Positions 1 through 5,449 are shown, counted from the first letter of the stretch. The stretch is 5,883 nt of DNA from an uncultured Clostridia bacterium (GCA_947169455.1 CAMVPV010000104.1:1-5883); one strand, 5' to 3'. Program-made: numbers and translations. Notes: generated by a model not told the origin, from the letters alone.

Positions 1-160
1 AATCCTTCCGGCAGCCAAGACAGCAAAAAAGCGTTTTTCGCCGCGCATAGAACACTCCGGTTTCATTGATACCGACAGTCAGAGAGTGACGCAATACTGC
101 GATTTTTCACTCTTTTCTAAGACCGCCCAATCCCTGCAAAAAGTGATGAACAAATTGTAA
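1..160 (+). CDS. C-terminal end of an unidentified protein (partial)
   Basis: From base 2 the frame is open to a TAA at 158-160, giving 52 residues of a protein that starts before the window. The sequence is rich in Lys, Ser, Phe and Gln and ends with SLQKVMNKL, a plausible amphipathic C-terminal helix. I do not recognise the family. Because it sits just ahead of an excisionase-like gene and other decayed genes, it may belong to a plasmid or integrative element (a replication or mobilisation protein would fit), but that is inference from context only. The stop codon lies inside the left arm of the hairpin at 156-205. Confidence 0.45.
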   Translation, partial: ILPAAKTAKKRFSPRIEHSGFIDTDSQRVTQYCDFSLFSKTAQSLQKVMNKL

Positions 161-205
161 ACGTGAATTTCTCAAAATCGCAATTTTGAAGAAATCACGT
201 TTACA
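156..205. repeat. Long imperfect inverted repeat (hairpin) after the partial gene
   Basis: The left arm (156-178) begins TGTAAACGTGAATTTC and the right arm (182-205) ends GAAATCACGTTTACA. They pair almost throughout, about 22 bp with small bulges around a 3-nt CGC loop. It overlaps the upstream stop codon, so it could act as a transcription terminator, but no T-run follows on either strand. The AAACGTGAA motif of its left arm recurs in the hairpin at 626-650. That recurrence makes a protein-binding or element-end role a real alternative. Confidence 0.7.
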
Positions 206-276
206 AAAAGTTCACAGAATTCTGAGGTTATTTTTCGATGAAAATATTGGCAATTCAGATGATTTTACAGTGATAT

Positions 277-281
277 GGGAG
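277..281 (+). promoter_or_regulatory. Ribosome binding site that favours the TTG start at 291
   Basis: GGGAG lies 9 nt before TTG 291 but only 3 nt before the alternative in-frame GTG at 285. The spacing supports TTG 291 as the translation start of the excisionase-like gene. Confidence 0.5.
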
Positions 282-290
282 TGAGTGGTT

Positions 291-491
291 TTGATAAAAA
301 CTATTGAGGAGCTGGAACAGTCAAAAAAGCAGTTTCTGACAGCCAAAGAAGCAGCCGATTTTATCGGGGTGAGCATCAGGACGTTTTATGAACTTTGCGA
401 TGAGGACGAGCTGCCGTTCAGGGTGGTGAAAATGAAAGGTCGGTGGTATGTGCCGAAACGGTCATTTCTGATGTTCGTGAAGGATGAGTGA
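291..491 (+). CDS. Excisionase-like helix-turn-helix DNA-binding protein
   Basis: A 66-residue protein of the excisionase/MerR-like small HTH family. The core FLTAKEAADFIGVSIRTFY is the typical 'leads with a helix, AA.ligvs..T.Y' recognition motif. It is followed by a short wing with GRWYVPK, where the family usually has a basic W-(R/Y)-(I/V)-P-(K/R) strand. Such proteins bind element ends and steer a tyrosine recombinase toward excision, or act as small regulators. No integrase gene follows; only small broken reading frames do, so it appears orphaned. TTG 291 is preferred over GTG 285 because of ribosome-site spacing. After its TGA stop the same frame stays open to 644, which is described separately. 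Confidence 0.8.
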   Translation: MIKTIEELEQSKKQFLTAKEAADFIGVSIRTFYELCDEDELPFRVVKMKGRWYVPKRSFLMFVKDE

Positions 492-604
492 TTTCGTAAA
501 AATGCCATGCGGGAGATGGCGAACAAAAGCCGGAAATCGGGCGGCAGGCGGTTCAAGTTTCTGGAAAAGAGGGGTACTTTGCTGTTGACCAGCCAGCAAG
601 CACA

Positions 605-624
605 GATAGGTGATATCACCTATC
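605..624. repeat. Perfect 20-bp palindrome
   Basis: GATAGGTGATATCACCTATC is identical to its reverse complement with no loop. A loop-free perfect palindrome of this length is more typical of a dimeric protein binding site than of a terminator. It sits 113 bp after the excisionase-like gene and 1 bp before another inverted repeat. Confidence 0.85.
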
Positions 625-625
625 C

Positions 626-650
626 ATTTCACGTTCCGGAAACGTGAAAT
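626..650. repeat. Inverted repeat with 10-bp perfect arms
   Basis: ATTTCACGTT (626-635) and AACGTGAAAT (641-650) are exact reverse complements around CCGGA. The right arm extended by one base, AAACGTGAA, also occurs at 159-167 in the first hairpin. Shared arms on both sides of the excisionase-like gene suggest binding sites for one protein, possibly that gene's product or a lost recombinase. The role is inferred; only the repeats are seen. Confidence 0.8.
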
Positions 651-707
651 CAAGGGCTGCCGCCCTATGACCCGCATTGTAGAATTAACAGAGGAGGAAG
701 ATAGGCT

Positions 708-838
708 ATGCCGATGAAAAAAGGTAACATTGTACCGCGATATATGGCATATGGGCAAAGAACATTATCGATGTGATGATCGGGATCTCCAAATATGCTG
801 ACAGCAAAGAATACGCAAAAAAGAAAAAGGCTGCGTAA
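708..838 (+). pseudogene. Small gene broken by a frameshift, family unknown
   Basis: ATG 708 follows AGGAGG (692-697) by 10 nt, a strong ribosome site for such a short frame. The first frame reads MPMKKGNIVPRYMAYGQ and stops at 774-776 after 22 residues. A second frame, open from 728, reads NIIDVMIGISKYADSKEYA and ends in KKKKAA at a TAA (836-838). Loss of one base near 753-755 would join the two into one lysine-rich protein of about 43 residues, so this looks like a small gene disabled by a single-base deletion. I do not recognise the protein. Alternatively the first 22-codon frame stands alone. The end of the reading frame forms part of the hairpin at 828-857. Confidence 0.35.
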
Positions 839-857
839 CTGTGATGTTACGCAGCCT
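828..857 (-). terminator. Strong intrinsic terminator, best on the minus strand
   Basis: AGGCTGCGTAAC and GTTACGCAGCCT form a perfect 12-bp GC-rich stem with a 6-nt loop. Read on the minus strand, the stem is followed by TTTTTCTTTTTT, a classic intrinsic terminator. Read on the plus strand it is followed by CATCTTC, a weak tail, though it sits right at the end of the small broken gene and may stop transcription both ways. The nearest minus-strand gene ends at 1308, about 450 bp away, with no terminator of its own that I can see, so this may end its transcript. Confidence 0.75.
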
Positions 858-900
858 CATCTTCAAATCATATAAACTTGCTTTATGTGCGCCGCACTAA

Positions 901-1150
901 AAAGCGGATTTTCAGAGGTGCGAAGAACGGCTCAAGGCGCTGTACAACGCAAAAGAAGAACCGGAAAAGCTGCAAAAAGCTCAAGCCTGCCGATACTGCC
1001 GCTCTCAAAAAAGCGGAGGATAAGCGCTGTGAACTTGAAAACAATCTCAAAGGCATGAACCTTTCCGTAAAGATAAAGAAGCTCGGAAGCGCCGATATAT
1101 CCTCCGCCGATGAACCTGCTCACCAGGAAAGCGCTTACGCTCAGCAATAA
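901..1150 (+). pseudogene. Frameshifted remnant of a coiled-coil protein
   Basis: Natural-looking protein sequence switches frame. From 901 one frame reads KADFQRCEERLKALYNAKE and on to about 985, a charged heptad-like helix. From about 985 to the TAA at 1148-1150 a second frame reads AALKKAEDKRCELENNLKG, then an Ala/Ser-rich tail ending in AYAQQ. A continuous frame starting at 878 spans the whole area, but its first third is an implausible run of basic residues and has no ribosome site, so it is not taken as the gene. The join needs one inserted base near 980-990. Upstream, the first frame meets a TAA at 898-900, so the N-terminal part is missing or broken too. No family recognised; probably a mobilisation or cell-surface coiled-coil protein fragment. 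Confidence 0.45.
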
Positions 1151-1178
1151 TATATCATAAAATTTGGTCTATTGCCGC

Positions 1179-1274
1179 TTGTTCAATCGGAATATATGTA
1201 CTATCATGATGCGAATTGACATCGGAGGGGATAAAATGGGCATCTGCGCATTTGGAAATATCATTACGATTTGA
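1179..1274 (+). other. Possible promoter and truncated gene start or leader peptide
   Basis: TTGTTC (1179-1184), a 17-bp spacer and TATCAT (1202-1207) form a weak promoter candidate. Behind it a strong ribosome site GGAGG (1224-1228) stands 7 nt before ATG 1236, which opens a frame of only 12 codons (MGICAFGNIITI) ending at 1272-1274. Such good initiation signals for so short a frame suggest the 5' end of a gene whose body was deleted. A leader peptide is possible, but no downstream plus-strand gene is present to be regulated. Otherwise the 1151-1307 gap shows nothing clear. Confidence 0.25.
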
Positions 1275-1307
1275 TACCCGCTAATCAGACAGAGGGTCGC
1301 CTGCCGG

Positions 1308-2270
1308 TCATGAGTGTATGTTCAGCATCTTGTATTTATCGGCGAAAAGTGCTTTCATCTGAGCTCTCTTGTTATCATCCAGTTCCGCCGAAGATATATC
1401 TGCGGCACCGGCAGAAGTAAGATATTGTATCATTTCCTCCGCTATGATATCACAGTTATCTATCATCTGTTCATTTATTTGATAGATATCCAGCATTATC
1501 GAAAATTGTGACTGATTTCCCGATGATTCGTGCATCTGCTGTATGTGTCTCTTTTTTACGGCATCACTCATTTCCGTGATGAATTCCCTGTACAGCCGTA
1601 TCATTGACGCCAGTGTGATGGTTCGTTTCTCGTACTCGGCAACGGTTATCTCGTAGATCTCAAATACCGAACCCGCAATAAGAATTATCTCCGAAAGTTC
1701 ATTATCGTTAAGTTTCTGTTCGGAATAATACAGCTGTTTATACTTTTCGAGTGTTTTTTCGCTCAAAACGCCTATCCGGTAAAATGATACCGAAACATTT
1801 GATAAAAATGTCAGATAGGCTGCATCGGATATACTGAGGTTTTTCGCTGCTATCTCGGAAAGGAACGATTCTATCTGTTTGCGGTATCTCGCAATGCGAA
1901 GGCACAGATTATGCACTTTATCATTCTGCTCCCGGATCATATCTTCATTTAAAGGGAGACGGAGAGCTTTTGCGGATGTATCTGCCATTATACGGATAGC
2001 TCTGTCAGCCTGTCCCAGCTCTATCAGATGAGAATTCACCAGACCGACCGTCAGAACAGTTACAGCCGATGATGACTGCAATGCTGCCGTTATCACCGTT
2101 CCGAACAAAAATGCGGTATAACGGTTTTTAGCGATAGATTTTATACTTTTTTCGAGCATTCCACCCGAAAGGCGCGACAGGGAATCGCTCATCACACTCA
2201 TTCCGAACAGAAACAGCGCGAGCCCTCCCAGCATTGAGGTGATAAGATCAAATATTTCGGTTTGTGTCAT
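1308..2270 (-). CDS. Na+/phosphate cotransporter family protein with internal deletion
   Basis: 320 residues. Residues 10-80 match the start of the NptA/Na-Pi cotransporter fold: a membrane segment with GGLALFLFGMSVMSDSL, then LFGTVITAALQSSSAVTVL with the conserved QSSSA substrate-site motif (about 65-69). From about 85 to 290 the protein is helical and matches the cytoplasmic PhoU-like domain of the same family. Bacterial members usually run to about 540-590 residues with two inverted membrane repeats. Here the rest of the first repeat and all of the second are missing, with a join near residue 80 (around base 2030), and the frame is intact. The protein probably cannot transport. The PhoU part is also divergent (IDNCDIIAE where relatives have a D-H-C/A-x-N pattern). 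ATG 2270 is preceded by AAGGGA at 2281-2286 (10 nt) and by a good promoter. It may be a decaying gene that still reads through, or a regulatory remnant. Confidence 0.8.
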   Translation of the reverse strand: MTQTEIFDLITSMLGGLALFLFGMSVMSDSLSRLSGGMLEKSIKSIAKNRYTAFLFGTVITAALQSSSAVTVLTVGLVNSHLIELGQADRAIRIMADTSAKALRLPLNEDMIREQNDKVHNLCLRIARYRKQIESFLSEIAAKNLSISDAAYLTFLSNVSVSFYRIGVLSEKTLEKYKQLYYSEQKLNDNELSEIILIAGSVFEIYEITVAEYEKRTITLASMIRLYREFITEMSDAVKKRHIQQMHESSGNQSQFSIMLDIYQINEQMIDNCDIIAEEMIQYLTSAGAADISSAELDDNKRAQMKALFADKYKMLNIHS

Positions 2271-2354
2271 TACAACTTCATCCCTTCGGCTTTCAGTGTA
2301 AACATTGAGATCATTACCGTCATGATATATCCGTATACTTTATCATCTTGGATC

Positions 2355-2383
2355 ATTATAACAAAACCTGCGGGAAAAGTCAA
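2355..2383 (-). promoter_or_regulatory. Promoter of the Na+/phosphate cotransporter family gene
   Basis: On the minus strand TTGACT (2383-2378), a 17-bp spacer and a perfect TATAAT (2360-2355) make a near-consensus vegetative promoter. It predicts a transcript start near 2348 and an untranslated leader of about 78 nt. I see no clear Pho box. Confidence 0.8.
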
Positions 2384-2430
2384 TATGACGGCACAAATAT
2401 GGCAGGAAAAAGCATTTGCTTTATTATTGC

Positions 2431-2446
2431 GTGACCGTTTTGTCAC
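2431..2446. promoter_or_regulatory. Possible operator between the divergent promoters
   Basis: GTGAC and GTCAC form a 5-bp inverted repeat around CGTTTT, centred about 78 bp before the predicted frdCAB start site. It recalls Crp/Fnr or Rex sites (TGTGA-N6-TCACA), but here GTGA and TCAC are 8 rather than 6 bases apart, so it does not fit either consensus. Redox control would make sense for the downstream operon; this is a weak inference. Confidence 0.25.
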
Positions 2447-2481
2447 TCATACGTTAGATCTGCAATATCGAAGATCAAGGG

Positions 2482-2510
2482 TTGATTATTTTCAATTTAT
2501 ATGGTATAAT
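2482..2510 (+). promoter_or_regulatory. Promoter of the frdCAB operon
   Basis: TTGATT (2482-2487), a 17-bp spacer and a perfect TATAAT (2505-2510). The predicted start is near 2517, leaving a leader of about 60 nt in which I see no riboswitch or attenuator. Its position rules out the upstream in-frame ATG at 2482 as the start of the first gene. Confidence 0.85.
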
Positions 2511-2577
2511 CAATGCATACAGCACAAACATCACTCTTCCGAAAGCAAGAATGCCGTCATCTGCAAAGGAGAAACTC

Positions 2578-3141
2578 ATGAAGCTGAAGAAATTAAACGC
2601 CGTCCTCGGACTTCTCTCGGTGCTGACGCTGATGATACACGTTGGCTACACTGTATTCGCATACCTGACATTTTATTACAACCCTGCACTGAAGACCCTT
2701 ACTGCGCTGCCTTTCATGATAATTGTGTGTCTGCACGCCGTATGCGGTATGTGTACGGTGTTCCTTCTGGGAGACGGAACCCGCCTTGACGCTTATAAAA
2801 AGCAGAACAGCAGCGTGATAATACAGCGCGTTTCCGCGGCACTTATCTTCCCGCTGCTGATAATACATCTGCGGACGTTCGATCTGTTAAAAGACAGCTC
2901 CGAAAATGCGAACTGGGCGCTGTTTGCGCTTGTTGTATTTACTCAGGTGAGCTTTTTTGCAGTGATCTTCACACATACGGCAGTCTCGTTCTCAAAGTCA
3001 TTCATAACGCTCGGGCTGCTGACCGACATAAAAAAACAGAAACGGATCGACAAAGCGGCATATACAGTGTGCGGCGTAATGTTCCTTGCCGCATCGGCAG
3101 CAGTCATCAGAACAGAGCTTGCTATGTTCTTACCGAAATGA
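2578..3141 (+). CDS. frdC: Cytochrome b membrane subunit of succinate:quinone oxidoreductase
   Basis: A 187-residue integral membrane protein that anchors the two catalytic subunits and passes electrons between menaquinol and the Fe-S protein. Five hydrophobic segments lie at about 7-33, 42-64, 80-103, 113-147 and 160-184. Each of the first four carries one histidine: His21, His53, His97 and His133. This is the pattern of the five-helix, diheme B-type anchors (Bacillus SdhC, Wolinella FrdC), where four helix histidines ligate two hemes b. The QRVSA motif at 83-87 opening helix III and LIIHLRTF further on also recall that family. ATG 2578 follows AAAGGAG (2565-2571) by 6 nt. It is the first gene of the operon; the flavoprotein gene starts 8 bp after its stop. 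Low overall similarity is normal for these anchors, so the call rests on gene order, topology and the histidines. Confidence 0.85.
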   Translation: MKLKKLNAVLGLLSVLTLMIHVGYTVFAYLTFYYNPALKTLTALPFMIIVCLHAVCGMCTVFLLGDGTRLDAYKKQNSSVIIQRVSAALIFPLLIIHLRTFDLLKDSSENANWALFALVVFTQVSFFAVIFTHTAVSFSKSFITLGLLTDIKKQKRIDKAAYTVCGVMFLAASAAVIRTELAMFLPK

Positions 3142-3143
3142 GG
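3140..3143 (+). promoter_or_regulatory. Ribosome binding site that decides the frdA start
   Basis: GAGG lies 6 nt before ATG 3150. An in-frame ATG at 3138 overlaps the frdC stop (ATGA) but has no ribosome site, and would add only MRHT before MKEVLIIGSG. ATG 3150 is therefore preferred, with 3138 as a possible coupled start. Confidence 0.6.
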
Positions 3144-3149
3144 CATACC

Positions 3150-4784
3150 ATGAAGGAAGTTCTTATAATCGGAAGCGGGATATCCGGAATGTCCTGTGCC
3201 GTTCGATGTGCCGCGCACGGAATGAAAGTGCGGCTCGTATCTCCGGCGCCCTCGGAACGTTCACAGTCGGTAATGGCAGCGGGCGGGATAAACGCGGTAA
3301 CTCCGGAGCATGAGGACGGCGATTCAGTCGCTCTGCATATCGGGGACACGCTCAGAGGCGGCGGATTTCTCGGCGGCAGGAATGCGGTAGAAGGGCTGTG
3401 TTCTCACGCCGGGGAAATAATAAGCTACCTTGAAAGCATCGGCACCGTATTTACAGTAAATGACAAAGGCCGCCCTATGCTTCGCGCATTCGGCGGGCAG
3501 TCCCGAAGAAGAACGCATTACTGCGGGTCATCTACCGGCAAACAGATAGTATCCGCGCTTGTAATGGAAGTGCGGCGCTTTGAAGCGGCAGGGCTTATAA
3601 CCCGCGTGATGCGTGTATATTTTCATTCGGCACTGATATATGACGGCGTATGCTATGGCGTTCTGCTGTACGACGAAAAAAACAGGAGCCTGTTTCCGGT
3701 ATATGCCGATGCTGTCATCATTGCGGCAGGCGGTATGAACTCGCTTTTCGGGAAGACTACGGGTTCATCCGGCTGCGACGGATACGCTGCCGGAAAGCTC
3801 TTTATGCAGGGCGCCGCACTTAAAAATCTTGAATTCATACAGTTCCACCCCACCACGCTCGAAACGCCGCAGAAGCGGATGCTAATCTCCGAAGCGGTGC
3901 GCGGCGAGGGCGGCAGGCTGTTTTATCTGCACAACGGCAGACGCGTATATTTCATGGAGGACAAATACGGCGCAAACGGAAATCTCATGACGCGCGACAT
4001 CGTTTCGCGCGAGATAGCCTCAGCAGGGGAAGAGGTCTTTCTTGATATTTCGTTTATGGACAGCCGTCTGATCGGCGAAAGGCTTCCGGAAGTACGGGAT
4101 CTGTGCATGAAATACAGGGGCATCGACATATCGGCGGAGCCTGTGCCTGTTGCGCCGTCGGTACACTTCTTCATGGGCGGTCTTGCCGTGCACCTTAATC
4201 ATGAGACAAATATCCGCCGTCTTTACGCGGTAGGTGAGTGTGCCTCAATGTATCACGGGGCAAACCGTCTCGGTGGAAATTCTCTGCTCTCGGCGATATA
4301 CAGCGGACGCACTGCGGCTGATGATATCGCGGGCAGGAGCATAGACGGAAAGCGCCCCGACGCCGGATCATATATCAGGCGGGAACAGGAGCTGCTTTCG
4401 GATATGCTCAGCTCACAGAGCACATTTACCGCAATGTATATCCGTAGTTCGCTCGCCGCCGTGATGAGGGAGCACATGGGCATAGTGCGTTCGGAGAGCA
4501 GTCTGCAAAAGGGGATAGAGGATACGGATTTCTATCTTGCCGCTGCGGACAGGATAAGATACGATGCGAGTGAATCGGCATATACGAATTTCAGCCTGAG
4601 ACCTATACTTACGCTTGCGCGGGCGGCATTGACGAGCGCCTCTTTCCGCGCGGAAAGCCGCGGCGCACATTTCCGCAGCGATCATCAGGAAAGCTCGGAG
4701 GAGTACGGATATGCGACACTTTGTTCCTATGATAACGGCGCTTACCGCGTAAGTCTTGACAAGGAGATGGAGTATGAAAATTAG
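3150..4784 (+). CDS. frdA: Fumarate reductase/succinate dehydrogenase flavoprotein subunit
   Basis: 544 residues, slightly short for the family (about 570-600). It binds FAD and interconverts fumarate and succinate on the cytoplasmic face of the membrane. The N-terminal dinucleotide fold VLIIGSGISGMS (4-15) has the GxGxxG loop. RSQSVMAAGGINA (37-49) is the FAD pyrophosphate region. FGGQS (114-118), QFHPT (231-235), SEAVRGEGG (247-255), TRDIVSREI (281-289), VHFFMGG (338-344) and HGANRLGGNSLL (369-380) are family signatures. The likely catalytic residues His233, Arg287, His339 and Arg373 are present. The C-terminal helical domain ends with RGAHFRSDH (504-512). The residue that normally holds FAD covalently (His in RSHS) is Gln39. 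L-aspartate oxidase, a paralogue that also lacks this His, is excluded by the adjacent cytochrome b and Fe-S genes. The gene overlaps frdB by 11 bp. Confidence 0.95.
   Translation: MKEVLIIGSGISGMSCAVRCAAHGMKVRLVSPAPSERSQSVMAAGGINAVTPEHEDGDSVALHIGDTLRGGGFLGGRNAVEGLCSHAGEIISYLESIGTVFTVNDKGRPMLRAFGGQSRRRTHYCGSSTGKQIVSALVMEVRRFEAAGLITRVMRVYFHSALIYDGVCYGVLLYDEKNRSLFPVYADAVIIAAGGMNSLFGKTTGSSGCDGYAAGKLFMQGAALKNLEFIQFHPTTLETPQKRMLISEAVRGEGGRLFYLHNGRRVYFMEDKYGANGNLMTRDIVSREIASAGEEVFLDISFMDSRLIGERLPEVRDLCMKYRGIDISAEPVPVAPSVHFFMGGLAVHLNHETNIRRLYAVGECASMYHGANRLGGNSLLSAIYSGRTAADDIAGRSIDGKRPDAGSYIRREQELLSDMLSSQSTFTAMYIRSSLAAVMREHMGIVRSESSLQKGIEDTDFYLAAADRIRYDASESAYTNFSLRPILTLARAALTSASFRAESRGAHFRSDHQESSEEYGYATLCSYDNGAYRVSLDKEMEYEN
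4761..4766 (+). promoter_or_regulatory. Ribosome binding site of frdB inside frdA
   Basis: AAGGAG lies within the last codons of frdA, 7 nt before ATG 4774. This fixes the frdB start at 4774 rather than the in-frame ATG at 4756, and implies translation coupled to frdA. Confidence 0.8.
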
Positions 4785-5448
4785 GGTACTTCGGCAGAGC
4801 CGACCCGATACCGCTTCTTACTGGGAGGAATTTGAGTACAGCGGCACGAGAGATATCTCGGCAGCGGGAATGCTTGATGTTATCAACTACAATGACGATA
4901 TCATCAATGCGGAGGGCAAAAAAACAACGCGCATAGGCTGGGATCGTTCCTGCTTACAGGGGGTATGCGGAGCGTGCGCTATGGTGATAAACGAAACGCC
5001 TGTGCTCGCGTGTGAATTCTTTCTGAGGGACATCAGTGGAGATGAGATCACACTTCGCCCGCTGAGAAAATTCCCGGTGATACATGACCTCATCGTTGAC
5101 CGAAGCGTTATACATGAAAATCTTAAACGCACGGAAATATACATCGGAGAATACAAGCCGCGGGAGAACGAAGACCACAGCCATCAGTATGAAGCGGCAA
5201 AGTGCCTGAAATGCGGGCTGTGCCTTGAAATATGCCCCAACTATACAGTCGGTGAGACGTTTTTCGGGGCTGTATATGCCAATGACTGCTATCTTGTATC
5301 TGCTCGGAACCGCGAAAAGGCAAAGGATATCCGCACAGCCTACGCCGAACATTTCGGGAACAGCTGTTCAAAGTCTCTTTCGTGTGTGGAAATCTGCCCG
5401 ATGAATATCCCGACACTTGCATCTATTGCAAAGCTCAACCGCCGATGA
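4774..5448 (+). CDS. frdB: Fumarate reductase/succinate dehydrogenase iron-sulfur subunit
   Basis: 224 residues, a little shorter than the usual 230-260. It carries electrons between the cytochrome b hemes and FAD. The N-terminal ferredoxin domain has Cys60, Cys65, Cys68 and Cys80 in CLQGVCGACA and VLAC, the [2Fe-2S] site. The C-terminal domain has Cys144, Cys147, Cys150 and Cys154 in CLKCGLCLEICP, the [4Fe-4S] motif. Cys198, Cys204 and Cys208 in CSKSLSCVEICP match the [3Fe-4S] pattern C-x5-C-x3-CP. The linker FPVIHDLIVDRS (100-111) matches the family's FPVIKDLVVDRS. All cluster ligands are present, so the subunit should be functional. ATG 4774 lies 7 nt after AAGGAG. It is the last gene of the operon; no hairpin terminator follows, and a transposase remnant begins 2 bp after its stop. 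Confidence 0.95.
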   Translation: MKIRVLRQSRPDTASYWEEFEYSGTRDISAAGMLDVINYNDDIINAEGKKTTRIGWDRSCLQGVCGACAMVINETPVLACEFFLRDISGDEITLRPLRKFPVIHDLIVDRSVIHENLKRTEIYIGEYKPRENEDHSHQYEAAKCLKCGLCLEICPNYTVGETFFGAVYANDCYLVSARNREKAKDIRTAYAEHFGNSCSKSLSCVEICPMNIPTLASIAKLNRR

Positions 5449-5449
5449 A

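Larger units (their letters stand above)
492..707 (+). other. Gap holding an in-frame extension of the excisionase frame and two palindromes
   Basis: No convincing gene. The frame of the excisionase-like gene continues after its stop for 51 codons to a TGA at 645-647, with an internal ATG at 507 (46 residues, basic start MREMANKSRKSGGRRFKF). There is no good ribosome site for ATG 507. It could be an old C-terminal extension cut off by a stop mutation, or chance. A second tiny frame starts at ATG 667 (16 codons, MTRIVELTEEEDRLCR) and overlaps the start of the next small gene. The segment ends with a strong ribosome site, AGGAGG at 692-697. Confidence 0.25.

Noticed and set aside
215..224. CAGAATTCTG palindrome and several GAATTC sites as signs of a cloned chimera
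   Set aside because: GAATTC also occurs inside intact genes (frdA, frdB), so its presence alone is not evidence of artificial joins. It is noted only for the transporter junction.
156..650. CRISPR array or tandem repeat
   Set aside because: Only two related inverted repeats, not evenly spaced and without spacer structure.
878..1150. Single 90-residue basic protein on the plus strand
   Set aside because: No ribosome site and an implausible basic composition in the first third; a different frame carries the natural-looking sequence there. Treated as a frameshifted remnant instead.
1080..1420. Similar ADISSA peptides in the 901-1150 remnant and at the C-terminus of the phosphate transporter
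   Set aside because: The match is only a few low-complexity residues with different codons, on opposite strands. Most likely coincidence.
2482..2577. N-terminal extension of the cytochrome b subunit
   Set aside because: The extension would begin at the -35 box of the operon's own promoter; ATG 2578 has an ideal ribosome site.
2262..2789. Long plus-strand frame overlapping the divergent promoters and frdC
   Set aside because: It runs through both promoters and the frdC ribosome site, has no protein-like composition and is out of frame with frdC.
3150..4784. Flavoprotein as L-aspartate oxidase (NadB) or a soluble fumarate reductase
   Set aside because: The gene sits between a diheme-type membrane anchor and a three-cluster Fe-S subunit, and has no heme-c motif or signal peptide.
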